A DNA stretch of 11,382 nt from Methylococcaceae bacterium (GCA_009925045.1 RFQK01000030.1:1-11382); one strand, 5' to 3'. Shown: positions 1 to 7,551, counted from the first letter of the stretch. The notes: generated from the sequence alone by a model not told the origin. Made by a program: numbers and translations.

Positions 1-141
1 ATATTTAGCCGGATCCAGACGGGCATCCATACATGTCAGAATGGCAAATTGTCGGCCAGGAGGCATAGGCAAATCGCCTTTGGTGAAATTAGCCACATAG
101 CCGCGATTGGCCAGCAAAACTTCATTCAGAACTTTACTCAT
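1..141 (-). CDS. Beta-carbonic anhydrase (partial, N-terminal 47 residues)
   Basis: Carbonic anhydrases interconvert CO2 and bicarbonate in the cytoplasm using a catalytic zinc. Only the first 47 codons are present; the gene runs off the left edge. The visible part has the PMPP segment (residues 25-28) followed by [11 protein letters not shown], which holds the Cys-x-Asp-x-Arg signature of beta-class enzymes: C37 is the expected first zinc ligand, and D39 and R41 form the conserved dyad. The spacing and the LPMPP motif resemble the subgroup that includes mycobacterial Rv1284. The start is fixed by an AGAGGTGACC ribosome binding site just before the ATG. The second and third zinc ligands lie outside the window, so activity cannot be judged. 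The J-domain gene lies upstream on the same strand, 150 bases away. That gap is AT-rich and shows no convincing promoter or terminator. Confidence 0.85.
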   Translation of the reverse strand, partial: MSKVLNEVLLANRGYVANFTKGDLPMPPGRQFAILTCMDARLDPAKY

Positions 142-291
142 GGTCACCTCTTGTTAGTTATTGGTTTTAGGAAAGAAATTGGCCCAGTTTAGGGGTATTG
201 GGTTTCAGCTAAGACTTTATTGAATAAAATCATAAGAAATTGCCAAAAAACGAGTTTACCGCGATTTATTAAAGTTTGCTAATCAAAATCT

Positions 292-1164
292 TTAGGCAAC
301 CAGAAGCTCGGCTAATTCTTCGGCAGCAGAACGGTTGCCATTGGCGGCTGCTTTTCGATACCAGACGATGGCGTCGCTTAAATTAGCACTCACGCCTTCA
401 CCTTGTTGGTACATAAAGCCCAGTAAATACTGAGCATTACTGTTACCCTGATTTTCAGCTAGGCTTAACCAGTTCAGTGCCAATTCAAAATCTTGTTCGA
501 CTCCGAAACCCGCGTAGTAACACAAGCCAAGTCGGAACTGAGCATCATGATCGCCTTGCTCTGCAGCGCGTCTAAACCACAAACAGGCCTTGATTTCATT
601 GCTGAGGGTGCCTAAACCATTGGCGTACATAAAACCCAATACGGTTTGGGCCTGAACGGCTTCTTGTTCAGCTGCACGTCGAAACCACAGATAGGCCTCT
701 TGATAACTTTGTTCCAGACCCTGACCGACAAAATAGCGACGTGCCAGTTCCATTTGGGCATCGATATCACCCACTTTTGCCATCAATTTTAGGGCAGACT
801 CAGAATGATGCGCCATCAGACGTTGATCGCTGTGACCGGAAAAACTTAATGCCATCGAATCCGGGTCAAAGCGGGGTAGTTTGTGTCTAGCGACTGTAGC
901 GGAAGCTGGAGGTGTCTGAGGTGCCTGAGCGTTAGGGTTATAGCGCCCACGAGCCCATAAACGGTCGTATTCGTCACGTAAAGCGGGGTTGGATAACACT
1001 CGATAGGCTTCAAGAATATCGATTGTTTTTTGATGTGCCTCATCCTTGTCCCCCTCATAACGATCGGGATGATAAAGGTGAATCAAGGTCTTATACGTGG
1101 CCTTGATCACCGCCAGTTCAGCGGTTTCGATCACGGATAATATTTGGTAATAATCTTTTTGCAT
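292..1164 (-). CDS. J-domain protein with four Sel1-like repeats
   Basis: This is a 290-residue class C (type III) J-domain protein, predicted to be a cytoplasmic co-chaperone that stimulates an Hsp70 such as DnaK. Residues 1-70 form the J-domain, with the diagnostic HPD tripeptide at 32-34 and the usual DYYQIL opening and DEYDRLW close. There is no Gly/Phe region and no zinc finger, so it is not DnaJ itself. A Pro/Ala-rich linker (about 71-120) leads to four Sel1-like helical repeats. Their conserved Ala-Gln pairs start at residues 136, 172, 208 and 244, an exact 36-residue period, each with the typical LG-x-x-Y and AxxWFRRAAEQG-like pattern. Sel1 repeats usually hold protein partners, so a partner-specific recruiting role for Hsp70 is inferred; the client is unknown. 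The ATG at 1164 gives an intact J-domain, although no strong Shine-Dalgarno is seen. The gene diverges from the HupE operon. Confidence 0.85.
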   Translation of the reverse strand: MQKDYYQILSVIETAELAVIKATYKTLIHLYHPDRYEGDKDEAHQKTIDILEAYRVLSNPALRDEYDRLWARGRYNPNAQAPQTPPASATVARHKLPRFDPDSMALSFSGHSDQRLMAHHSESALKLMAKVGDIDAQMELARRYFVGQGLEQSYQEAYLWFRRAAEQEAVQAQTVLGFMYANGLGTLSNEIKACLWFRRAAEQGDHDAQFRLGLCYYAGFGVEQDFELALNWLSLAENQGNSNAQYLLGFMYQQGEGVSANLSDAIVWYRKAAANGNRSAAEELAELLVA

Positions 1165-1206
1165 GACGCTGTAGTCGTTGCTCTTGGATGCTTCTTTAAG
1201 TCCGGC

Positions 1207-1212
1207 ATTATA
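1207..1212 (-). promoter_or_regulatory. Candidate -10 element for the J-domain gene
   Basis: On the minus strand this reads TATAAT, a perfect sigma-70 -10 hexamer, about 43 bases before the ATG. No good -35 hexamer lies 16-18 bases further upstream, so the promoter is only tentative. No heat-shock type promoter was seen for this gene, unlike htpG. Confidence 0.3.
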
Positions 1213-1266
1213 AAGACAGCTTGCCTAAAAGGCTCGTTTTTAGAGTTCGGCATGAATTGAACACTG

Positions 1267-1319
1267 TTTTTTCTTGTGTTGTCGAAAAAATTCAGTTAAT
1301 TTTGCCCGCAATTTTTGCG
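1267..1319 (+). repeat. Two short inverted repeats in the hupE leader
   Basis: The leader before the permease start holds two small inverted repeats. The first is TTTTTTC (1267-1273) against GAAAAAA (1284-1290) with a 10-base loop. The second is CGCAA-TTT-TTGCG (1307-1319), perfect over five pairs and ending 20 bases before the ATG at 1340. They could be operator half-sites or small mRNA hairpins. They match no metal-regulator box that I can recognise (no NikR or Fur type palindrome) and no large riboswitch fold such as cobalamin is evident. The divergent intergenic region (1165-1339) otherwise shows no clear plus-strand promoter. Confidence 0.3.
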
Positions 1320-1339
1320 ATACCAGCGGATTGTTCAGT

Positions 1340-2497
1340 ATGAAAATAACGAACAGGTTTTCAAGACAGATAAGCGGACAGGCTGTTTTCAGTCTGCTGG
1401 CTTGGCTGTTGCCTGTCGTATTGCTGGGCTTGTTTGCAGGTATTCAGTTAGTCGACATTGATCAAACCGGCTTAAGCACTGGCTTCAGTCATCCGCTGAT
1501 GGGCTTTGATCATTTACTCACTATGTTGGCGGTGGGGGTGTGGGCGGCGCAAATGCGTGGTCATGCTATCTGGCAACTCCCTTTGACTTTTGTCGGGGTG
1601 ATGAGTCTGGGCGGTATTGCCGGTGCGGCTGGTCTGGATATTCCGGTCGTCGAAGGTATCATCCTGCTCTCCTGCGCAGTCTTCAGCGTTTTGATAACCC
1701 GTCGTATCCGTTTCAGTGCCAAAGTTAATGTGCTTTTGGTCGCGTTCTTTGCTTTTTTTCATGGCTATGCTCATGGTCAGGAAATTTCGACTTCCGCCAG
1801 TTTGCTGTCTTACACCGCCGGTTTTATGCTGGCCACCTTATTGCTTCATGGCGCCGGGATCTTAATTGCCAAACTGGTTGTGGTCGCTATCAGTGGCTTG
1901 TTTGCTATTTTGATCAGCACCTCCAGTCAGGCTGCCTATTTTAGTCACGAAAAAGCGCAAGAAAGTTTTGCATTGAAGTTGATGTCGAATGGGATTGCTG
2001 CCAAAGATCAATGGTATCTGGCTGAGAGCTGGGGGCTTGATGATGGCGGTGGTGGTTGTGTGCAATCCCATCATGAACCAAGTTCTCATCAAAATGTCCG
2101 AGCTTGGCAAGAGCTAGGGGCGTCAGGGTTTGTCTCAGATTGTCTGCAGGGTTTTGTGTTGCTCAAAAATCAGCAAGCACAAGAAACCCAAATTTTTCGC
2201 CGCAGTTTTAAAACCGGTTTTCCGGCGATTAATCACACCCCTGGTTTGGCGATAGCCAGCAGTGGTGTCGGCCGTGCTTCGCCGCCATTGGATAGTAGTT
2301 GCATTGATCTAACACCTGTTCAAACCTCAGCTTTAATTTCCTCAATTCCCCGTTTTAGTTTGGTCTCGACGCAGTCCTCGCGTTCACCACAGTTTGGTTT
2401 TTTAGTCGTTTATCCGCATCAATTCATTTCAAGCTTGTTACGCAGGAGAGATTTTTGCGTGTCGAGTTTTGCTCATCATTTTAGAAAGTTATGTTAG
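1340..2497 (+). CDS. hupE: HupE/UreJ-family metal permease with long C-terminal extension
   Basis: This is a predicted inner-membrane nickel/cobalt permease. Counting from the ATG at 1340 (385 residues), residues 1 to about 198 form a HupE core. It has a hydrophobic first helix (about 16-36), the HPLMGFDHLLTM signature (51-62: H51, D57, H58) where metal-binding residues are expected, several further membrane helices, and HGYAHGQE (141-148: H141, H145, E148). The last helix ends near STSSQA (193-198). Characterised members stop at about 190-200 residues, but this frame continues for another 187 residues. That tail is soluble-looking and rich in Ser, His and Cys (DDGGGGC, SHHEPSSH; C240, C268, C321, C373, C385) and I do not recognise it. 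An in-frame TTG at 1274 would add 22 residues; 1340 is preferred because it directly precedes the membrane segment. The stop lies 17 bases before the receptor start, implying co-transcription. The HupE assignment is firm; the substrate is inferred. Confidence 0.85.
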   Translation: MKITNRFSRQISGQAVFSLLAWLLPVVLLGLFAGIQLVDIDQTGLSTGFSHPLMGFDHLLTMLAVGVWAAQMRGHAIWQLPLTFVGVMSLGGIAGAAGLDIPVVEGIILLSCAVFSVLITRRIRFSAKVNVLLVAFFAFFHGYAHGQEISTSASLLSYTAGFMLATLLLHGAGILIAKLVVVAISGLFAILISTSSQAAYFSHEKAQESFALKLMSNGIAAKDQWYLAESWGLDDGGGGCVQSHHEPSSHQNVRAWQELGASGFVSDCLQGFVLLKNQQAQETQIFRRSFKTGFPAINHTPGLAIASSGVGRASPPLDSSCIDLTPVQTSALISSIPRFSLVSTQSSRSPQFGFLVVYPHQFISSLLRRRDFCVSSFAHHFRKLC

Positions 2498-2498
2498 G

Positions 2499-2504
2499 AA
2501 GGAG
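2499..2504 (+). promoter_or_regulatory. Ribosome binding site that sets the receptor start
   Basis: AAGGAG lies 10 bases before the ATG at 2515. An earlier in-frame ATG at 2491 overlaps the permease stop and has no comparable site, and using it would put eight residues before the signal peptide. The Shine-Dalgarno therefore favours 2515. Confidence 0.75.
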
Positions 2505-2514
2505 AATAATAATA

Positions 2515-4740
2515 ATGAAAATTCAGTCGCTTATGTTCAGAAAAAAACAGCTTCTTATGGGGATTCAGGTTGCCTTAGGTTTGAGTCTGATTCAGGCAAG
2601 TGCTGTCCTAGCGCATGGGGAATTGGATCAGCTAAAAGAAAATGATCCGATTGAGCAATATCTGGATGCCGACGAAAAACAAAGGGTAGGTGCCAAACAA
2701 CTCAAGAAAAAACTCAAAAAAGAAAGTCCTGAAAAAGCCGAACAACTGGATGTCATTGAAGTAGAAGAAGACGGTCGGGGTAAGAATTTAATTGGTTTGA
2801 CGCAGTCGGCTTCACAAGGCGAGGTGAGTCAGAAGCAGTTTGAGTACCGGCCTTTATCTCGTAATGGCGAGTTGGTTGAAGTGATACCCGGTGCGGTGGC
2901 AACTCAACATAGCGGATCGGGTAAGGCGAATCAGTATTTTCTAAGAGGCTTTAATCTCGATCACGGTACCGATTTTACGACTTATGTCGATGGTATCCCC
3001 ATGAATATGACCACCCATGCTCATGGTCAGGGGTATATGGATATCAACAGCATTATTCCGGAGTTGGTCTCCAAAGTAGAGTACGGCAAAGGCCCGTATT
3101 ATGCTGAAGTCGGCGATTTCTCGGCGGCCGGTTACAGCAAAATGACCACCATGAATAAGCTGGACGAAGGCATCCTGAAATTCACAGCCGGTTCCTTTGA
3201 CTACTATCGGACTCTGGTCGCCAATTCACAAAAACTCGGCGAGGGTGATTTGTTGTATGCCGGTGAGTTCAATCTCTATAACGGCGTCTGGCAAGTGCCG
3301 GAAGACTCCAAAAAGTTTAATGGTCAGCTCCGCTATAGCTTGGATAAAGGCAACTGGGGGATGTCGGTGAATGCTAAGGCCTACACCAATAGCTGGACTG
3401 CAACTAACCAGATTCCTCAGGCAGCGGTTGATAGTGGTGCTTTAGGCCTTTATGGCAGCATGGATCCGACTGACGGCGGTAAAAGCAATCGTTACAGTGC
3501 CTCGACTGATTTTTGGAGTCATGGCGGTAACTGGAAAAACACGGCTAATTTGTATGCGGTGTATACCGATCTGGATTTATATTCCAATTTCAGTGGCTAT
3601 ACCAATGGCCCGCAAGGTGACCAAATTTTGCAAACTGAGCGTCGGGTGCAGACCGGTGGTCAGGTTGAGCACACCCGCTATTTAAAACTGTTAGGCTTTG
3701 AAACTGACAATAGCGTTGGATTGCAATTTCGCAATGATCAGATTATGGGCTTAGGTTTGTATAAAACCCAGGCGCGTCAGATTTTGGACACCGTCAGTAA
3801 TAGCAATATTGGTGTCACGACTGTGGGGACTTATTTTAAAAACACCGTCCATTGGCATGAAAAAGTGCACACCACGGCAGGTTTGCGCGGTGATTTTATT
3901 AATAATGCGGTTGAGGTTTTGGATAATAAGAGCCACGATCCGCTTATTAACGCCGCCAACTCGGGTAATCGCGGCAAAGCCATGGTTAGCCCTAAGCTGA
4001 CCCTGGTTTTAGGGCCTTGGTATGACACCGAATATTTCTTTAATATCGGTTACGGTTATCACTCCAATGATGCCCGTGGCACGACTATACAAAGAAATCA
4101 GAGTGATGGCAGCTTCTTAGACAGCACGGCAGCGCGAATTTCGCCTGCAGCCTGGTCACGAGGCGGTGAAGCCGGGATTCGGAGTAATTTTGTTCCCGGC
4201 CTTAATTCAACCTTCGCCCTCTGGTGGTTGGAAAACAGCCATGAACTGGTATTTGTAGGTGATGAAGGGACGACCGATGTCAACGGCAAATCGCACCGTT
4301 ATGGGATTGAGTGGACCAATTATTACAAACCTACTGATTGGCTGACCCTCGATGCGGATTACACCTTAACCACAGCACGATATGCCGCCAATAATGCCTA
4401 CGTACCCAATTCGGTTGGTCGTGTAATCAGTACCGGCGCTACCGTGGTCGCGCCTAATGGTTTGTTTGGTACCTTACGCTTCCGTCATTTTGGTGTGGTG
4501 CCATTGGATGAAAACGGCACTTATTGGGCCGGTGACACCAATATTGTCAATCTGGGGGCGGGTTATAAGCATAAACAATACAAGTTTGAGATTGATGTCT
4601 TCAATCTGTTAGGCTCGCAAAGTAGTGACATTGCTTATGCCTACGGCTATAGCTACGGCGGAATTTCTTCGGATCTGGGGGTGATGAGGCACCCAGTCGA
4701 GCCTCGCATGTTTAGAGGTACGGTGACGGTAAATTTCTGA
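2515..4740 (+). CDS. TonB-dependent outer-membrane receptor, HupE-linked type (probable Ni/Co uptake)
   Basis: This is a 741-residue outer-membrane active transporter driven by TonB-ExbBD. Residues 1-33 are a signal peptide with predicted cleavage after VLA, leaving a mature end of HGEL. Residues 34-77 form a charged Lys/Glu-rich stretch, followed by a TonB-box-like LDVIEVEE (78-85). The plug domain includes FLRGFNLDHGTDF (142-154) and the His-rich THAHGQGY (167-174). A beta-barrel follows and ends in a C-terminal Phe, as most outer-membrane barrels do. The plug motif FLRGFNLDHGTD with HAHGQGY, and HPVEPRMFR near the C-terminus (726-734), are what I recall from receptors encoded beside HupE permeases. 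There is no siderophore- or B12-specific signature I can name, so nickel or cobalt (or another metal chelate) is inferred from linkage. There is no STN domain, so no sigma/anti-sigma signalling is expected. Confidence 0.88.
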   Translation: MKIQSLMFRKKQLLMGIQVALGLSLIQASAVLAHGELDQLKENDPIEQYLDADEKQRVGAKQLKKKLKKESPEKAEQLDVIEVEEDGRGKNLIGLTQSASQGEVSQKQFEYRPLSRNGELVEVIPGAVATQHSGSGKANQYFLRGFNLDHGTDFTTYVDGIPMNMTTHAHGQGYMDINSIIPELVSKVEYGKGPYYAEVGDFSAAGYSKMTTMNKLDEGILKFTAGSFDYYRTLVANSQKLGEGDLLYAGEFNLYNGVWQVPEDSKKFNGQLRYSLDKGNWGMSVNAKAYTNSWTATNQIPQAAVDSGALGLYGSMDPTDGGKSNRYSASTDFWSHGGNWKNTANLYAVYTDLDLYSNFSGYTNGPQGDQILQTERRVQTGGQVEHTRYLKLLGFETDNSVGLQFRNDQIMGLGLYKTQARQILDTVSNSNIGVTTVGTYFKNTVHWHEKVHTTAGLRGDFINNAVEVLDNKSHDPLINAANSGNRGKAMVSPKLTLVLGPWYDTEYFFNIGYGYHSNDARGTTIQRNQSDGSFLDSTAARISPAAWSRGGEAGIRSNFVPGLNSTFALWWLENSHELVFVGDEGTTDVNGKSHRYGIEWTNYYKPTDWLTLDADYTLTTARYAANNAYVPNSVGRVISTGATVVAPNGLFGTLRFRHFGVVPLDENGTYWAGDTNIVNLGAGYKHKQYKFEIDVFNLLGSQSSDIAYAYGYSYGGISSDLGVMRHPVEPRMFRGTVTVNF

Positions 4741-4803
4741 ATCCAGCCATCGAAATATGCTATTACTTAGGATGAGATATCAGAAACTTACCGGAGGTTT
4801 GCG

Positions 4804-5334
4804 ATGAAAAATTTGTCCTGCATTACTATAGTGTTATTGACGCTGTTGGCAGCCAGTGCCCCGCAGGCGGCACCGCGCTTTGACTTTAGTCCCGGTGAAA
4901 CGGTGTTAACCAATTGCCGACAGATTTATACCAAAGGGTCGGTCATTGCCAAGGTGGATGAAGGCTACACTGTGCATTTTGCCAAAGGCAGTGGGCCGAT
5001 ACAGTGTCCACCGTTTCGCTGGCATTGGGAATTTGTCTCGCCGTTTCAGTCGGTGCAGGAATATAGTCTGAGCTTTTTGGGCGGCTTGAAAAAACCACAG
5101 GTCTTCAGAGTGGGTGAAAACGTGATATTTCGGGTTGAACCGGATAAGCGTGTCGTTAATAAACCCTTTGTCGATATTGAGGCACAGATCACCGATATTA
5201 GTGCCAATGGTGCGATTGCAGTGAAACTCATCAGCAAAGATATCGATGCCGGGGCTACATTTTGGCAATTAATCGGCGGTAACTACGTCGACTTACGCCA
5301 TAAAATTTTGGATTATGAGCGTAGCCGACGTTAA
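4804..5334 (+). CDS. Exported protein of unknown function, third gene of the metal cluster
   Basis: This is a 176-residue protein with a clear Sec signal peptide: MKNL, a hydrophobic core at about 6-19, and SAPQAAP with likely cleavage after A22 or A23. It is predicted to be a soluble periplasmic protein of about 153 residues. The mature part contains exactly two cysteines, C38 and C68, which could form a disulfide. It is rich in short beta strands; GETVLTNCRQIY..GYTVHF and VGENVIFRVE..ITDISANG look like two small beta-barrel (SH3/Tudor-like) units, though that is only a visual impression. I recognise no family. The start is supported by GGAGG (4793-4797) six bases before the ATG. It follows the receptor gene by 63 bases with no terminator, so it is probably in the same transcript. 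A role in handling the imported metal in the periplasm is a guess from position. Its stop lies 6 bases from the converging glgX. Confidence 0.75.
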   Translation: MKNLSCITIVLLTLLAASAPQAAPRFDFSPGETVLTNCRQIYTKGSVIAKVDEGYTVHFAKGSGPIQCPPFRWHWEFVSPFQSVQEYSLSFLGGLKKPQVFRVGENVIFRVEPDKRVVNKPFVDIEAQITDISANGAIAVKLISKDIDAGATFWQLIGGNYVDLRHKILDYERSRR

Positions 5335-5340
5335 ATAGAT

Positions 5341-7434
5341 CTAGTCTTTATGACTCTCAAACACTTGAATGCTGCGGGGTGCAAGCTGGTAATGGCGGGT
5401 TTTAAACGGTTTTTGTGCTTCTGGGGCAATAATGTCCTGTGGAGAATCCAGCGCCGTATTGACAGCCAGACACCAGCCTTGTCCGCTGATCACAGGCAGT
5501 TTTAAAGTCCAAGGCAGATCTGTCATGTTGATGGCGATATGCAAATCGGTTTCATCGTCATGCAGCGCTTTTAAGCTGTAAACCAGTGGCAGAGCCTGAT
5601 TGCCCGACCAGTCAAAGGGCTGATCAGGGTCGACGTTATGCCAGGTAATATCCGCAAGTGTTTCGCCTGATGCGGCTTCACCCGTTAAAAAATGGCGGCG
5701 CATCAGCGAGCCGTGACGTTTACGCAGTTGCACCATCATTTGGACAAATCGTAAATTATCGGCATTGCTTTGTGCCTGATCCCAATCGAGCCAACTTAAG
5801 GGGTTATCTTGGCAATAGCCGTTGTTATTGCCCGACTGACTGTTGAGAAACTCGTCACCTGCCAGCAACATAGGTACGCCAATACTGAGAAGTAACAAGG
5901 CAGTGGCATTTTTAGCATGCTGTTTGCGTTGCTTGTGTATTGCAGGAGAGAGGGTGGGGCCTTCCACACCACAGTTAAAACTGAGGTTGTTATTGCAGCC
6001 GTCACGATTGTCTTCACCATTGGCTTCATTGTGCTTATGGTTATAGCTAAATAAGTCGTTAAGCGTAAAGCCGTCATGACAGGTAATAAAGTTGATACCG
6101 CTGATCGGTAGACGGTATTGTGGTTGGTATAAGTCACTGCTACCGCAGATTCGCGTAGCGACTTCACTGATAATGTGGGTGTCGCCGGCCAGGAAGCGAC
6201 GCATGACATCACGGTAGCGGCCGTTCCACTCGCCCCAACGATAGCCCGGAAAACTGCCTACCTGATATAAGCCGGCGGCATCCCAGGCTTCGGCAATCAG
6301 TTTGGTTCGGCTGAGCTGTTCTGAAAGCTCTATACCCCAGACCAGCGGTGGATCCTGCAACACACTACCATCTTCTCCCCGCGCCAGAGCACTGGCCAGA
6401 TCAAAGCGGAAGCCATCGACGTGCATTTCCCGCACCCAATATTCCAAACAGGTGATGATGAAGTTGCTCACCAAAGGATGATTGGCGTTAACGGTGTTTC
6501 CGCAACCGGTGTAATCATGAAAGATGCGTTTATCGTGTTTGTCAGTCAGATAAAAACTGTTACCCATGATGCCTTTGAAATTGATCACCGGACCGTCTTC
6601 ACCGGATTCGGAGGTGTGATTAAACACCACATCCATAATCACGCCTATACCAGCTGTATGTAAAGCTTTAACCAGGTCACGAAATTCTTGTACATGAGTT
6701 CCTTTCTCCGGATTAACGCAATAACCTGGATGCGGACTGAAAAAACTATGTGTACTGTATCCCCAGTAATTTTTTAAGCCCAGGGCGGCGGTATGATCTG
6801 GCACATCTTGTTCATCAAAGGCCATCACCGGCAACAGCTCAACATGGGTGATACCCAGTTGTTGTAAATAGGGAATCTTTTCAATCAGGCCAGCGAATGT
6901 ACCCGGGTGTTTAACGCCTGAACTGCTGTGCCGAGTAAACCCCCCGACATGCAATTCATAAATAATGGCTTTTTCGCTGCGGATAGCCAGAGGTTTGTCG
7001 CCTTCCCAATCATAATCGCGATTATCGGCTACCATGGCGCGCATTGCCTGTTGGCTGTTATCGCCTGGCTGACGAGCTTTGAATCGGTTCCAGAGTTTAC
7101 TGCTAACGGCACGTGCCCAAGGGTCGAGTAATAGTTTGTCTTTGTCAAAGCGCAAGCCGGATTCCCGCGTCAGCGAAGGGCCATCTATGCGCCATCCATA
7201 CCAGACTCCGGCGGGCAGATTTTCAACAAAGACATGCCAGGAAAAAAAGGTATGGTTAAAGTTACGTTGTAGTTCGATGACTTGAAATGGTTTTTTACTG
7301 TCGGCCTTCTGGTACAGGCATAATTCAACCTGTGTTGCATGTCGGCTGGAAATAGAAAAGTTGACACCATCGTCATAAATCTTATAACCCAGCGGATAAG
7401 GACAGCCCGGACGTATAGAATAGCGTGTAGACAT
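5341..7434 (-). CDS. glgX: Glycogen debranching enzyme (isoamylase type, GH13)
   Basis: GlgX hydrolyses alpha-1,6 branches, chiefly of phosphorylase-limit glycogen, releasing short maltodextrins in the cytoplasm. From the ATG at 7434 the protein is 697 residues, close to the usual 650-720. The N-terminal CBM48-like domain (about 1-125) opens with RPGCPYPLGYKIYDDGVNFS. The GH13 barrel follows, with DVVFNH (268-273), the nucleophile in GFRFDL (D345), the acid/base in AEAW (E382) and the transition-state Asp in TCHDG (D454). All catalytic residues are present, so the enzyme should be active. A TTG ten codons further upstream (7464) is in frame, but the ATG aligns with the usual family start; neither has a strong Shine-Dalgarno. 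No other glycogen gene (glgA, glgB, glgC, glgP) is in the window. It diverges from argH. Confidence 0.93.
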   Translation of the reverse strand: MSTRYSIRPGCPYPLGYKIYDDGVNFSISSRHATQVELCLYQKADSKKPFQVIELQRNFNHTFFSWHVFVENLPAGVWYGWRIDGPSLTRESGLRFDKDKLLLDPWARAVSSKLWNRFKARQPGDNSQQAMRAMVADNRDYDWEGDKPLAIRSEKAIIYELHVGGFTRHSSSGVKHPGTFAGLIEKIPYLQQLGITHVELLPVMAFDEQDVPDHTAALGLKNYWGYSTHSFFSPHPGYCVNPEKGTHVQEFRDLVKALHTAGIGVIMDVVFNHTSESGEDGPVINFKGIMGNSFYLTDKHDKRIFHDYTGCGNTVNANHPLVSNFIITCLEYWVREMHVDGFRFDLASALARGEDGSVLQDPPLVWGIELSEQLSRTKLIAEAWDAAGLYQVGSFPGYRWGEWNGRYRDVMRRFLAGDTHIISEVATRICGSSDLYQPQYRLPISGINFITCHDGFTLNDLFSYNHKHNEANGEDNRDGCNNNLSFNCGVEGPTLSPAIHKQRKQHAKNATALLLLSIGVPMLLAGDEFLNSQSGNNNGYCQDNPLSWLDWDQAQSNADNLRFVQMMVQLRKRHGSLMRRHFLTGEAASGETLADITWHNVDPDQPFDWSGNQALPLVYSLKALHDDETDLHIAINMTDLPWTLKLPVISGQGWCLAVNTALDSPQDIIAPEAQKPFKTRHYQLAPRSIQVFESHKD

Positions 7435-7504
7435 GGCAGTGTTATGAAGTACGAATGCGGGCAATTCTACTGCAATCTCAGCAATTACAGGCGATCTGCG
7501 TATA

Positions 7505-7533
7505 AATAAACCCCTTCAGCAATATCATGTAAA
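7505..7533 (-). promoter_or_regulatory. Candidate sigma-70 promoter for glgX
   Basis: On the minus strand TTTACA (7528-7533) is separated by 17 bases from TTTATT (7505-7510). This would start transcription near 7498 and give a leader of about 65 bases. Both hexamers are imperfect, so this is a weak prediction. It lies back-to-back with the argH -10 element. Confidence 0.35.
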
Positions 7534-7545
7534 CGTCTCCACAGG

Positions 7546-7551
7546 TATAAT
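7546..7551 (+). promoter_or_regulatory. Candidate -10 element for argH
   Basis: TATAAT, a perfect sigma-70 -10 hexamer, lies 36 bases before the argH ATG and implies a leader of about 30 bases. The matching -35 region (around 7522-7528, TATCAT-like) is poor. I see no ArgR box. Confidence 0.4.

Noticed and set aside
1165..1339. Possible cobalamin or nickel riboswitch upstream of hupE
   Set aside because: The region is short and AT-rich and shows only two small hairpins; no conserved riboswitch core could be recognised.
1862..2110. Minus-strand open frame opposite the HupE extension, considered as an alternative gene
   Set aside because: It has no Shine-Dalgarno and no recognisable domain, and it lies opposite a longer plus-strand frame continuous with a clear HupE core.
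1977..2117. Plus-strand alternative frame with a hydrophobic stretch (MMAVVVV) as evidence for a frameshift in hupE
   Set aside because: The frame is closed by a TGA at its left edge and a TAG at its right end, and resembles no HupE continuation, so a simple frameshift does not explain the extension.
4906..5268. 120-residue minus-strand frame opposite the exported-protein gene
   Set aside because: The plus-strand gene has a signal peptide and a good ribosome binding site; the antisense frame has neither and looks like a shadow.
5796..6212. 138-residue frame within glgX on the same strand
   Set aside because: It overlaps the catalytic part of an intact glgX with all active-site residues, so it is a frame shadow.
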